Assembly: GCA_937870635.1 (NCBI GenBank)
Contig: CALMZP010000147.1
Location: forward strand, 1 to 64,000
DNA from: an uncultured Acidobacteriota bacterium
Lineage (GTDB): Bacteria; Acidobacteriota; Thermoanaerobaculia; Gp7-AA8
Length of the DNA: 64,000 nt
Direction of reading: 5' to 3'
A program made the translations under genes and the position numbers. The notes beneath the pieces are model-generated. The model did not search any database and was not told where the DNA came from. It saw nothing but the letters and a program-made list of their open reading frames with translations. Shown here one piece after another: positions 8,334 to 16,747 of the stretch. Numbering within the stretch: position 1 is the first letter of the stretch; every line of letters begins with the position of its first letter.

Positions 8334-9402
8334 CGACCACACTCCCTCTTTCGATCACGGCGTAAGCGTCGTACATCGCAGCGGTGAGGCACGAGTGATT
8401 CGGAATGATGCGAAGCCGGGTGCCCACGGGCAGCGGATTGTGCGCGGAGACCTTCCCATGCTCCTGCGACAGCGCATGGATCTTCATCGGCAGCGGCTTG
8501 AGCGACAGATCGCAGACGATGCCGTACCCGAACCGCGGGTCGATGTGGTCGGGGCCCAGATCCTTGGAGAGCGCCAGCGCGCCGGCGTCGACGATCATGG
8601 CCTGACGCTCAGGATACGACCCGATGACGGTGGTGAGCACGGAGACCGCGACGTCGTGGAGACGGCACGATCCGATCGTCGCCTGGAACGCATCGAAAAA
8701 AACATAGTTCCCGGGGCGCACCTCATCGCACTCTTCGAATCTGTCGACGACAGTGGCCGTCGGCGTCGAGCCGATGCTGCGCACCAGGCTGAAGCCCAGG
8801 CGGTCGCGGAAGCGGGTGACGGCGGAGCGCTCGTCGAGTCCGACGTCGCGAATCTCATGGATCGTCCTGGCATGGTACGAATGACCGGCATGCGTGAGCA
8901 GGCCGCGGAATCGCACGGCGTGCGACAGCTCGATCTGGCGCGCGAGCTCTTCGCTCTCGGGCCGGTCGGGATCGACGCCGGCCCGGTGATAGCCGCAATC
9001 GACTTTGAGGAAGACGTCGAAAGCGACGCCGTGCGCACGCGCGAACGACTCCACGGCCTGTAGAGCATCGGCGCTGTCGATCAGGATATTGAAGTGCTCG
9101 AGCTTCGCCCCCAGCTTGGCGGCGCGGTCGAGTTTCTCCGGCGCGATCGGCACCGCGTACGTGATATCCCTGAAGCCGGCCCCCGCCAGCTGCTCCGCCT
9201 CGGCGAACGTGGATACCGTCATGGGTCCGATTCCGCCGCCGTGCTGCATGCGCGCGATCTCGATTGTCTTGTGTGTCTTCGCGTGCGGCCTGAAAATCAC
9301 TCCTGATGCCGCAGCCTTTTCCCGCATCGACGCACAGTTGCGCTCGACGATGGCGCGGTCGACGAGAAGCGCGGGCGTAGTCAGATGAGGAAAATCATTC
9401 AT
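8305..9402 (-). CDS. D-serine/D-threonine dehydratase-aldolase-like PLP enzyme (DSD1 family)
   Basis: Fold-type III (alanine racemase-like) PLP enzyme. The N-terminal barrel starts MNDFPHLTTPALLVDRA and carries the PLP lysine in RPHAKTHKT (~residue 40). The C-terminal beta domain has the PNHSC motif, the His-x-Cys zinc pair seen in eukaryotic-type D-serine dehydratase and D-threonine aldolase. Likely role: breakdown of D-hydroxy amino acids; the exact substrate cannot be set from sequence. The ATG at 9402 gives 365 residues, normal for the family. Its start overlaps by 18 bp, head to head, with that of the DNA polymerase IV gene. Confidence 0.82.
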   Translation of the reverse strand: MNDFPHLTTPALLVDRAIVERNCASMREKAAASGVIFRPHAKTHKTIEIARMQHGGGIGPMTVSTFAEAEQLAGAGFRDITYAVPIAPEKLDRAAKLGAKLEHFNILIDSADALQAVESFARAHGVAFDVFLKVDCGYHRAGVDPDRPESEELARQIELSHAVRFRGLLTHAGHSYHARTIHEIRDVGLDERSAVTRFRDRLGFSLVRSIGSTPTATVVDRFEECDEVRPGNYVFFDAFQATIGSCRLHDVAVSVLTTVIGSYPERQAMIVDAGALALSKDLGPDHIDPRFGYGIVCDLSLKPLPMKIHALSQEHGKVSAHNPLPVGTRLRIIPNHSCLTAAMYDAYAVIERGSVVDEWSPVRGW

Positions 9403-10449
9403 GTCGATATGGACGCATTCTATGCGTCTGTCGAGCAGCGCGACCGCCCCGAGTTGCGCGGCCGGCCGGTGATCGTCGGCTGGCCCGGGCTGCGAAGCGT
9501 CGTGTGCGCCGCTTCTTACGAAGCCCGGAAGTTCGGCGTCCATTCGGCGATGCCGGCCACGCGCGCCATGCGTCTCTGTCCGGAAGGGATCTTCATCCAC
9601 CCCGACTTCGAGCGCTATCGTGCCGTGTCCCATCAGATCCGCGAGATCTTCGAGCGTCACACACCGCTGGTCGAGCCGCTCTCACTGGACGAGGCCTATC
9701 TCGATGTCACAGTGGAGCTGACGGGGATCCCGACCGCGACCGAAGCGGCGGAAACGATTCGCCGGGAGATCCGCAACGAGACGAACCTCACCGCTTCGGC
9801 CGGCGTCGCGCCGAACAAGTTCCTGGCGAAGATCGCCTCCGACTGGCGCAAGCCCGATGGCCTCTTCGTCATCAAGCCGCATCAGATCGAGGCGTTCCTT
9901 CCCCCTCTTCCCGTCCGCAAGCTGCCCGGCGTGGGGAAAGCGACGGAAGCAATCCTGACCGACATGGGCATCGCAACGGTGGGCGACCTGCAACGGTTCG
10001 GTGAGGAAAAACTGATCGAGCGATTCGGAAAATGGGGATCGCGTCTCTACGAGCTGGCTCGCGGCATCGACAACAGCCCCGTCGAGCCTTCGCGGAAGCG
10101 GAAGTCGTGGTCGCGCGAGAACACGTTCGAGACCGATCTCACCCGCGAGGAAGTGGCGGCGTGGATCCGCGAACAGTCGCCCGGGCTATGGGAGTCGCTC
10201 GAAGCGCGCTCGCTGCGGGGCCGCACGGTCACGGTGAAGCTGCGGACGCCCGATTTCAAGACTGCCACCCGCCGCCTCACCCCCGAGCATCCCCCCTCCT
10301 CCGCCGGCGACCTCTGCACGATCGCCCTCGGGTTGCTGGAGAAGTTCGATTTCGGCTCGAACGCGCGCTATCGCCTGGCCGGGATCGGCGTGTCGAATTT
10401 CCCGGAGGAGGAGGGCGAGGAAAAAGTGACGGATCTCTTCGACGGGTAG
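9385..10449 (+). CDS. dinB: DNA polymerase IV (Y-family, DinB)
   Basis: Error-prone translesion polymerase. The 354-residue product contains the first catalytic block HVDMDAFYASVEQRD (D8; aromatic steric-gate residues 12-13), the second block SLDEAYLDV (D102/E103), SAGVAPNKFLAKIASDWRKPDG, a helix-hairpin-helix thumb (LPGVGKATEAIL), and a little-finger domain to the C-terminus. There is no obvious C-terminal beta-clamp motif, though the end (EEGEEKVTDLFDG) includes DLF, which may serve. The start is ATG at 9385. The gene is divergent from the DSD1-like gene with overlapping 5' ends, and its stop lies one base before a heptamer palindrome. Confidence 0.93.
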   Translation: MRKIIHVDMDAFYASVEQRDRPELRGRPVIVGWPGLRSVVCAASYEARKFGVHSAMPATRAMRLCPEGIFIHPDFERYRAVSHQIREIFERHTPLVEPLSLDEAYLDVTVELTGIPTATEAAETIRREIRNETNLTASAGVAPNKFLAKIASDWRKPDGLFVIKPHQIEAFLPPLPVRKLPGVGKATEAILTDMGIATVGDLQRFGEEKLIERFGKWGSRLYELARGIDNSPVEPSRKRKSWSRENTFETDLTREEVAAWIREQSPGLWESLEARSLRGRTVTVKLRTPDFKTATRRLTPEHPPSSAGDLCTIALGLLEKFDFGSNARYRLAGIGVSNFPEEEGEEKVTDLFDG

Positions 10450-10450
10450 C

Positions 10451-10530
10451 TGGATTTTGGATTTTGGATTTTGGATTTTGGATTGGTGGATTGGTCCAAA
10501 TCCAAAATCCAAAATCTAAAATCCAAAATC
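10451..10530. repeat. Heptamer palindrome (GATTTTG word)
   Basis: The left arm (10451-10484) has four to five units of TGGATTT; the right arm (10496-10530) has the complementary CCAAAAT units. The dinB end GACGGG (10441-10446) is itself matched by CCCGTC at 10533-10538, so the palindrome reaches into the coding sequence and includes the stop codon region. Confidence 0.85.
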
Positions 10531-10600
10531 ATCCCGTCACTCGTCACCGGCCCCTTCCCCCGTTACAATGCGCGCCGCTTTACGAACGGGAAGGGAAACG

Positions 10601-11578
10601 ATGAATACGAAACAAGTCACTGTCGCGCAGTACGGGATCGGTCCGATCGGCGCGGAGATCGCGCGTCTGCTCCTCACCAAACCGTGGGTCAAACTCGTCG
10701 CCGCCGTCGACATCGACCCCGGCAAGATCGGCAAAGACCTCGGCGACGTCATCGGGCTGGGCCGGCAGACGGGAGTGAAGGTCACGAAAGACCTTCCTTC
10801 GAAAGTCGACGTGGTCTGCCATTCGACCGCGTCGCGAATGCGCGAAGTCGACGGACAGCTCAAATCGCTGCTCGAGAGCGGCGCACACGTCATCTCCACC
10901 TGTGAAGAGCTGTCGTTCCCGCTCGACAAGCAGATCCGCGAGACGCTCGACGCCGTCGCCAAAGCAAACAAGGTCACTCTCCTGGGCACCGGAGTGAACC
11001 CCGGCTTCGTCATGGACAAACTGCCTCTGACCCTCACCGCCGTCTGTCAGGAAGTGACGGCGCTGGAGATCATCCGCATTCAGAATGCCTCCACGCGGCG
11101 CGAGCCGCTGCAGCGGAAAGTCGGCGCAGGCATGACCGTCGACGAGTTCCGCAAGGCAGTCGATGCCGGCAAGATCAAGCACATGGGCCTCAAGGAGTCG
11201 CTCATCCTCGTCGGGCACGGCCTCGGCGTCGAGTTCGACACGGTGTCCGACGAGAACATCCAGCCGATCGTGGCCGACCGTGAGATCGTGACCAAGTATC
11301 TGAAGGTCGCACCGGGACAGGTTGCCGGCGTTCACCAGACGATCGAAGGAACGGGACAGATCAACGTCCGGCTCGAGCTGCGGATGTACGTGGGCGCCGA
11401 AGCGGTGGCCGCGGACAAGGTCATCGTCAAAGGCATTCCGGACCTGGAGATGGTGATCAAGGACGGCGTGCACGGCGACCGGGCCACGGCGGCGATGGTC
11501 GTCAACGCCATCCCCCGCGTCATGAAAGCGACGCCGGGCGTCCTGACGATGGACGACATCCCGGTCAGCTTTCGCTAG
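10601..11578 (+). CDS. Dihydrodipicolinate reductase-like / 2,4-diaminopentanoate dehydrogenase family oxidoreductase
   Basis: NAD(P)-dependent oxidoreductase with a Rossmann N-terminal domain (VTVAQYGIGPIGAEIARLL), a DapB-like core with STASRM and the GTGVNPGF block, and a C-terminal domain like that of 2,4-diaminopentanoate dehydrogenase. Members act on amino-acid imines in ornithine/lysine fermentation, or are of unknown substrate; I cannot fix the reaction. The ATG at 10601 follows GGGAAGGGAAACG, a fair ribosome binding site, and gives 325 residues. TACAAT at 10564 may be its -10 box. It converges on the next gene with the two stop codons sharing the palindrome CTAG. Confidence 0.78.
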   Translation: MNTKQVTVAQYGIGPIGAEIARLLLTKPWVKLVAAVDIDPGKIGKDLGDVIGLGRQTGVKVTKDLPSKVDVVCHSTASRMREVDGQLKSLLESGAHVISTCEELSFPLDKQIRETLDAVAKANKVTLLGTGVNPGFVMDKLPLTLTAVCQEVTALEIIRIQNASTRREPLQRKVGAGMTVDEFRKAVDAGKIKHMGLKESLILVGHGLGVEFDTVSDENIQPIVADREIVTKYLKVAPGQVAGVHQTIEGTGQINVRLELRMYVGAEAVAADKVIVKGIPDLEMVIKDGVHGDRATAAMVVNAIPRVMKATPGVLTMDDIPVSFR

Positions 11579-12819
11579 CGTTTCTTCTTCTGCATGTGAG
11601 CGATGACATTTCTGCTCACGCCGCCTTTGGCCAGCGCGATCAGCGCGTTCGGCGACGTGTCGAAGTCGACGTCGCTGGCCGCGTCGATCGCGAGGATCAG
11701 ATTCTCGTCCGTGAGACCGGCCTTGGCCATCTCGACGAGCGTCTCGTTCGTCAGGACGGTCTTCGGAGAGGCTGACGTTGCGCTCGCTCGCGCCGTGGAC
11801 GGTCTCGCCGGACCCTTCCACTTTTCGAATGCGGCGATGCTCGCCGTCACGCGCGGAAGCGATGCCGTGCTGTTGCCAGTCGAGAAGAGGCTCGAATACG
11901 CCTTGGCGAAGAGCGCCTCACGCGGATTGCTCTTCACGGCCGTCTCATAGTGGACCACCGCTTCATTCAGCAGGTGCATCGCGCGAGCGGTGTCTTCGAT
12001 TGCGTTCGCGTGCGCGAGCCCTTCCTTGGCAACGCCGAGGGCGTATTGACGATAGGCTTCCTGGCGGGGATCGCGAAGCGGCTTGACCGCTTCCACACCC
12101 GCCAGATAGCGGTCCCACGCGTTCATCTCGGCGAGGGGGATGAGATCTTCGAAGCTCCCCTTCGGCACCAGCAGCGTCACCGAATCCTGGGTCGGCACGA
12201 TCCGGGAGGCGATCTTCTTCGCCGCCCGTTCGAGAAGGTCATCCTCGACCGCTGACGGCGCCGGAGAACCCTTCCCCTCCGAGTATTTGTCGCGGAACGT
12301 CTCGCTGATGTTCCCGCTGTCGAGAATCTTTCCGTTCTTGTCCGCGAGGTCCCAGGTGCCCGTGAGATTCGCATCGATCACCTTGACCTGCACCGTGTAG
12401 TAGACGGTTCCGTAGACGTCCTTGGTCTCGTACTTCTTCTTCTTCTCGTTCCACTCCTGCTTCGTGCCGGTCTTCTCTGTCCGCGACTTCTGTTCGGTCT
12501 CCCAGCTCTCGTGGGAGTCGAGGCGGTCGAGGTCGACGGAGATGCGCAGGTCGCCCTTGTCCCTGTCCGTGGCCATCGTGCCGCCACCGGTGAGAATGAA
12601 TTCCTCCGCGTAGCGTTTGAGCGTGGCCGCGTCGTCTTTGATGCCGTCGCGATCGCTCTTCGCCGTGACCTTCACACGCCGCGCGCCGACGGTGAGCAGC
12701 GGCGGATTCGTGCGGTTCATCTGCACGGCCTTCTTCGTGAAGCCGAAGCCCTCGCGGGCAGCCACGTCGGACGCAACGAACAGACCTGCGGCAAGGAGGG
12801 AGAGCGCCAGTTTTCGCAT
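11575..12819 (-). CDS. Secreted protein of unknown function
   Basis: A 414-residue exported protein. An N-terminal signal peptide (MRKLALSLLAAGLFVASDVAA) is followed by a charged, lysine-rich domain (~30-220), an alpha-helical stretch like tetratricopeptide helices (~225-330: WDRYLAGVEAVKPL, YALGVAKEGLAHA) and a C-terminal region with repeated 'LTNETLVEMAKAGLTDENLI...' helices, which resembles a motif seen in secreted Acidobacteriota proteins of unknown role. No catalytic motif is visible. The stop codon overlaps that of the convergent dehydrogenase gene. Probably periplasmic, perhaps a binding or assembly factor; function unknown. Confidence 0.75.
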   Translation of the reverse strand: MRKLALSLLAAGLFVASDVAAREGFGFTKKAVQMNRTNPPLLTVGARRVKVTAKSDRDGIKDDAATLKRYAEEFILTGGGTMATDRDKGDLRISVDLDRLDSHESWETEQKSRTEKTGTKQEWNEKKKKYETKDVYGTVYYTVQVKVIDANLTGTWDLADKNGKILDSGNISETFRDKYSEGKGSPAPSAVEDDLLERAAKKIASRIVPTQDSVTLLVPKGSFEDLIPLAEMNAWDRYLAGVEAVKPLRDPRQEAYRQYALGVAKEGLAHANAIEDTARAMHLLNEAVVHYETAVKSNPREALFAKAYSSLFSTGNSTASLPRVTASIAAFEKWKGPARPSTARASATSASPKTVLTNETLVEMAKAGLTDENLILAIDAASDVDFDTSPNALIALAKGGVSRNVIAHMQKKKR

Positions 12820-12836
12820 GGGGGAGATTTTACAAG

Positions 12837-12873
12837 CGTTAACCGTTCACCGTTCACCGCTAACGGTTAACGG
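12837..12873. repeat. Short heptamer palindrome (GTTAACC / GTTCACC word)
   Basis: Left units GTTAACC, GTTCACC, GTTCACC are followed by right units TAACGGT. The radical SAM gene's TAA stop (12867-12869 on the minus strand) and its last residues (RYR) are read from the right arm, so the repeat forms the gene end. Confidence 0.8.
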
Positions 12874-13793
12874 TATCTCACGTCCAGCACTTTCCGCACG
12901 ACGTCCTTGGCCGCCTCGGGCAGGGCCTGCACGCCGGAGAGGACTCCGGTCCAGGCGGCGGATTCGCCACCGTGCTTGAAACACTCGGCGCAGCGCGGGA
13001 GCTCCGAGAAATCGCGCTTGTCGAAGAGCGCCTGCATCTGCACGAGCTTCGATCCTTCGATGATCTCAGTGAGGGACTCGGTCTTGAGGTCGCCGATGAT
13101 CTGGTCGCCGTGCGCGTCGTAGCAGCAGTGCGTCACACGGCCGTCGGCGAAGATGACGATCCAGTTGAAGAAGGCGCCCTGCACGCATCCATAGAACTTA
13201 CCGTGCAGGTCGGTCTCCTCGTTGACGTCGAACGCCTCGCAGGTGCGTTCGATGACGCGCGCATTGCGGTATTTCTTCAGCTCGAAAAGCTTCCTGAAGT
13301 CGTCGATCGTCTCATCGACGGTCATCCGCGAGCGCATCTTCTGGATCTCGATGCGGATCGGATGGCCTTTGGCCTGCTCGAGAAACTTCTTCGTCATGTC
13401 CACGAGCTTGTCGAAGTCGCCGCCGGTGCGGAGCTGCGGATAGACCTTCGGGTTGATCGAATCGACCGAGATGCGCAGGCGCTTGAGGGGGCTGCTCAGC
13501 AGCTTCGCCCCCACCTCTTCGGTCAGCACCAGGCCGTTGGTGCTGATGCTCGCCTCGGGAAACAGGCGGATGGCGTCGTCGATGCGGGAGTAGAGAAGCG
13601 GCTCGCCCATCTCGTGGAGCCACTTCAGCTTCATGCCGAGGCCGTGGATTTCGCGCTCGGCTTTTTCGACGAGGGAGAAGTCCATGTCCTCGTAGGGCCG
13701 CCGGAGGACCGGAAGCGGACACATCCCGCACCGAAGATTGCACTTCGATGTCAGCTCGACGAGGACCTTGATGCGCCTTGGGTTGAACTTCAT
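12867..13793 (-). CDS. Radical SAM/SPASM domain protein
   Basis: The 308-residue radical SAM enzyme has its [4Fe-4S] cysteines in KCNLRCGMC (C18, C22, C25), a GEP-type motif (HEMGEPLLY) and a C-terminal SPASM-like cysteine cluster (GCVQGAFF, VTHCCYDAHG, LPRCAECFKHGG). Members modify peptides, or sugars and cofactors; the substrate is unknown. The ATG at 13793 overlaps the stop of the GT4 glycosyltransferase gene (ATGA), so a shared pathway with that enzyme is likely, perhaps modification of a surface glycan or an attached group. A second radical SAM gene lies beyond the GT4 gene. Confidence 0.88.
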   Translation of the reverse strand: MKFNPRRIKVLVELTSKCNLRCGMCPLPVLRRPYEDMDFSLVEKAEREIHGLGMKLKWLHEMGEPLLYSRIDDAIRLFPEASISTNGLVLTEEVGAKLLSSPLKRLRISVDSINPKVYPQLRTGGDFDKLVDMTKKFLEQAKGHPIRIEIQKMRSRMTVDETIDDFRKLFELKKYRNARVIERTCEAFDVNEETDLHGKFYGCVQGAFFNWIVIFADGRVTHCCYDAHGDQIIGDLKTESLTEIIEGSKLVQMQALFDKRDFSELPRCAECFKHGGESAAWTGVLSGVQALPEAAKDVVRKVLDVRYR

Positions 13794-14899
13794 GGTTGCC
13801 CGACCAAACGGCTGAGGAGGTTACCGTAATCCTCCCAGGAATGTTTGCGAGCCATCTCCCGGGCCCCTTCCTCGAGTTTTTCGCGGTCCGAGCCTTGAAA
13901 AAAGCGGTCTACGGCCGCGGCAAGGCCGGATGGATTCTCGGGAGGGATGAGGTAGCCGGTACGCCCGTCCTGGACGATCTGGGGGATGCCACCGACGCGG
14001 GCAGCGATCACGGCCCGCCCGAAGTGAAAGGCGGTGAGAATCACGCCGCTCTGGGCTTCGACGCGGTACGGCGCAAGGACGACGTCCGCAGCCGCAAAAT
14101 ACGTCGCGATCTCGGCATCGGGGATGAACCGGAACTCCAGCCGGACGTGCTCGAGTCCTTCGGCGAGTGTGCGGTACTCGGCTTCGCTCTCCCACCACGC
14201 TTCTCCGGCGACGAGGAGGACGACGTCCGATCGGAGATCCCGCCACGCGCGGAGAGCGAGGTCGAGACCCTTGAACGGACGGAGGTGGCCAAAGAAGAGC
14301 GCGACGTTGCGGCCGGCGAGGCCGAGAGCGCGCTTCGCGTCGTCGCGGAAGGGCATGGCGCCGCCGAGCTCATGCACAGGAAGCCGTGCACTCACGATCC
14401 GCCGTCCTCGGGCGCGGCCTGACGCCTGGAGCAACTCGCTCTCGGCGTGGACTACGAGGACGTCGCCGCGGCGCAGGACGCGATCGGTGAGCCACGACTT
14501 CCATCGCGCCGGCTCCTTGTCGCCGATGTTGTGGCACTGCAGGATGACCTTCGTCCGCCGCGGCAGCAGCGCGATCATCACGAGGTACGGCAATGCCCAG
14601 ACCCAGATCCACCAGACGAAGACCACGGCATCGGGCTTCGATCGGCGGAGCCGCCATGCGGTGCCGAGCCAAGTCAAAGGCCGGACGATGTCGACGTCGA
14701 AGCGAGCGTTCTTCGGTGTCTTCTCGCGCAGTGTCTCGTCGATGTCGCTCCCGCCGGGATAGAACTTCGCCGGGTACTGACGTTTGAACGAGACGATGTC
14801 GACCTGGTGATGCTTCGCCAGCTCCTCGGCGAGCCGAGTCGTGCAATACGCGATGCCGGCGCGGTACGGGTAGACGGGGCCGACGATGGACACTTTCAT
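13790..14899 (-). CDS. GT4-family glycosyltransferase (GT-B fold)
   Basis: Retaining glycosyltransferase of group 1. The N-terminal domain starts KVSIVGPVYPYRAGIAYCTTRLAEEL, and the C-terminal nucleotide-sugar domain has FFGHLRPFKGLDLALRAW and the E-containing block FGRAVIAARVGGIPQIVQDGRTGYL (~300-325). One hydrophobic segment (~100-125) may associate with the membrane. The ATG at 14899 was preferred over the GTG at 14905 because GAGG lies at proper spacing. 369 residues. It sits between two radical SAM genes; the donor and acceptor sugars cannot be told. Confidence 0.88.
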   Translation of the reverse strand: MKVSIVGPVYPYRAGIAYCTTRLAEELAKHHQVDIVSFKRQYPAKFYPGGSDIDETLREKTPKNARFDVDIVRPLTWLGTAWRLRRSKPDAVVFVWWIWVWALPYLVMIALLPRRTKVILQCHNIGDKEPARWKSWLTDRVLRRGDVLVVHAESELLQASGRARGRRIVSARLPVHELGGAMPFRDDAKRALGLAGRNVALFFGHLRPFKGLDLALRAWRDLRSDVVLLVAGEAWWESEAEYRTLAEGLEHVRLEFRFIPDAEIATYFAAADVVLAPYRVEAQSGVILTAFHFGRAVIAARVGGIPQIVQDGRTGYLIPPENPSGLAAAVDRFFQGSDREKLEEGAREMARKHSWEDYGNLLSRLVGQP

Positions 14900-14930
14900 C
14901 GCCACGCCTCGAGGCCATAGAAAAAGCGAA

Positions 14931-15015
14931 ATGGTGAATGGTCAATGTTGAATGGTGAATGGTGAATTGGAGTTACTTTCACCACTAACCATTCACCATT
15001 GACCATTCACCATTC
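14931..15015. repeat. Heptamer palindrome (GGTGAAT / GGTCAAT word)
   Basis: The left arm (14931-14968) has GGTGAAT, GGTCAAT and GTTGAAT units; the right arm (14980-15014) has ACCATTC and CACCATT units. It separates the GT4 start from the end of the next radical SAM gene on the same strand and could act as a processing or attenuation signal within the cluster. Confidence 0.82.
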
Positions 15016-15029
15016 CCGTTCCACTCTGA

Positions 15030-16133
15030 TCAAAGCGCGGCTGCCCGTTTCGGCTTGAAATCCAGGAACGACACGACGGTCGACCCCAGATACGACGCGT
15101 AGGTTCTCCAGTCGAATACGAGCGAGGACGACATGAAGCAGGAGTGCGTGCAATGGCACTCCTTCGCCTTGATCGAGGCGCGCTGTTTGTCGGAGGCTTC
15201 GGAAAACCACAGCTTCGTGAAGTCGTAACCGGTATCGCGCACGTTGCCGACCGCGTCGCGCAATTCGCACATCCGGACTTCGCCGCGCGCGTCGAGAACG
15301 CCCGAGACGTAACCGGCGTGGCAGGGGCGGACCTGCGTTTCCTGCTCCAGCACGGCCAGCTCCATGCGCCGTGAATACACTTTCACGAACTTCAGGAATC
15401 CGTCGTAGTTGCGATACGTCGACCAGTAATCCTCGAGCTTCGGGAGCAGCGCGCGGTACTTCTCGGTCGTGATGGGCTGGATGTTCTTGTCGGGCTGGTC
15501 GCCGCGAAGCATCTCGAAGGAGTGGAAGGAGACTTCGGGGAAATCGCGCTTCACGCCCTCGAAGAGCAGGTCGAGGTCGTTGGCGTTGTAGGTGCACAGG
15601 CATGTGTGCACGTTCACGGTGAAATTCGAGAACCGCTTCTTGAGCGGCATCAACAGCGAGTAGGTCTTTTTCGCGCGCTCGTAGTTGCCTGGGACGCCTC
15701 GGATCCAGTCGTGCTTCTCCCCGATGTGATCGATCGAGAGATTGACCACGATCTGGGTATCAGGGCAGCGGTTCAGTGTGTCTTCGACACTGCGCGCGAT
15801 CAGGTCGCTCGCGATCGCGCCGGTGGGGATCGTGATCTGCTTGACCTTGTTCTCTTTCGACAGGGTCTCGCAGACTTCCGGCAGGTCCCGGCGGAGAAAG
15901 GGCTCTCCCCCGCTCATGACGATGAAGAGCATCTCCCCCATCGAGGCAAAGGTTTTCTTCAGCTCGTCGAGGGAAAGCTCGTGCTCCTTGTTCTTGCGCA
16001 GCTGCTCCCAGTTGAAGCAGGTCCGGCAGAACGAGTTGCAGTCATAGGTCAGCCCGACGATCAGATACACCGGCTTCATGCCCCGCTTGTCGACGAGGTA
16101 GCGCAGGTACTGGGTTTTGTCGGACCACTTCAT
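15030..16133 (-). CDS. Radical SAM protein with C-terminal cysteine cluster
   Basis: The 367-residue radical SAM enzyme carries CNSFCRTC (C32, C36, C39), the MSGGEPFLRRDL motif, an SIDHIGEKHDWIRG segment and a SPASM-like C-terminus (RPCHAGYVSGVLDARGEVRMC and KECHCTHSCF). The start ATG at 16133 gives MKWSDKTQYLRY; the frame is open to 16190, but the extra residues look non-coding. It is unlike the first radical SAM gene in sequence, so the cluster has two different radical enzymes flanking a glycosyltransferase. Likely a glycan or peptide tailoring step; substrate unknown. Confidence 0.87.
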   Translation of the reverse strand: MKWSDKTQYLRYLVDKRGMKPVYLIVGLTYDCNSFCRTCFNWEQLRKNKEHELSLDELKKTFASMGEMLFIVMSGGEPFLRRDLPEVCETLSKENKVKQITIPTGAIASDLIARSVEDTLNRCPDTQIVVNLSIDHIGEKHDWIRGVPGNYERAKKTYSLLMPLKKRFSNFTVNVHTCLCTYNANDLDLLFEGVKRDFPEVSFHSFEMLRGDQPDKNIQPITTEKYRALLPKLEDYWSTYRNYDGFLKFVKVYSRRMELAVLEQETQVRPCHAGYVSGVLDARGEVRMCELRDAVGNVRDTGYDFTKLWFSEASDKQRASIKAKECHCTHSCFMSSSLVFDWRTYASYLGSTVVSFLDFKPKRAAAL

Positions 16134-16194
16134 GTTTTCTGCTGGAACCGTCCCTTGCTCGGGAGAATTCTGCCTTACGCCTCTCGTCACCCGA

Positions 16195-16305
16195 GTGGAG
16201 CGGCGGGCGATCTCGCCCGCCGATTTGTCGCCCCGCGGGCGGGATCGCCCGCGGCTCCACCAATCCTGCAGACGTGGTGGAGCGCGGGCGACCTCGCCCG
16301 CGCAC
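16195..16305. repeat. Three copies of the GCGGGCGA/TCGCCCGC hairpin element
   Basis: GTGGAGCGGCGGGCGATCTC... at 16195-16222, its inverted copy ending GCGGCTCCAC at 16231-16260, and a third at 16275-16305. Each is a perfect or near-perfect 8-10 bp stem with a 2-nt loop, framed by (G)TGGAGC. Related copies lie at 18923, 24847, 34647 and 45448. Confidence 0.85.
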
Positions 16306-16318
16306 TGTTAACGACGCC

Positions 16319-16747
16319 CTAGTTCTTCAATGTCGCCTTCAGCGAGATCTTGACCCCGGTCAGCGCCTTCGACACCGGACAGTTCTCCTTGGCCCCCTCG
16401 GCGGCCTGCTGGAACGTGGCCTGGTCGATGCCCGGCACCTGGCCGGTCGTATCGAGGTCGATCCGCGTGATGCCGAATCCTTCGCCCACCTTCTCCAGGT
16501 GCACCGTCGCGGTGGTATGGATCTTCGTCGGTTTGTGTCCGGCCTTCGTCAATCCGCCCGAGAGAGCCATCGAGAAGCACGAGGCGTGGGCGGCTCCGAT
16601 CAGTTCCTCCGGGTTCGTGCCGGGAGCTTCTTCGAAACGCGTCGGGAATGAATAGGCCCCCGACACCTTCCCGCTTCCGACCTTGAACTGTCCGTTTCCC
16701 TCTCGAAGGGTTCCGTTCCACTCAGCTTCTGCTTTCCGACTCGGCAT
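16319..16747 (-). CDS. osmC: OsmC-family peroxidase
   Basis: A thiol-dependent peroxidase that reduces organic hydroperoxides in the cytoplasm. The 142-residue product has the two redox cysteines: C57 in GAAHASCFSMAL and C123 in AKENCPVSKAL. The pattern is that of OsmC rather than Ohr. The start ATG at 16747 (MPSRKAEAEWNG) was chosen over the longer frame to 16828, which only reads into the upstream glycosyltransferase gene. It overlaps the end of that gene by 26 bp, so the two are co-transcribed. Confidence 0.9.
   Translation of the reverse strand: MPSRKAEAEWNGTLREGNGQFKVGSGKVSGAYSFPTRFEEAPGTNPEELIGAAHASCFSMALSGGLTKAGHKPTKIHTTATVHLEKVGEGFGITRIDLDTTGQVPGIDQATFQQAAEGAKENCPVSKALTGVKISLKATLKN

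Noticed and set aside
10580-11821. 413-residue minus-strand frame
   Set aside because: Antisense to the dehydrogenase gene, which has a clear Rossmann motif; the frame itself has only Asp/Arg/His-rich low-information sequence.
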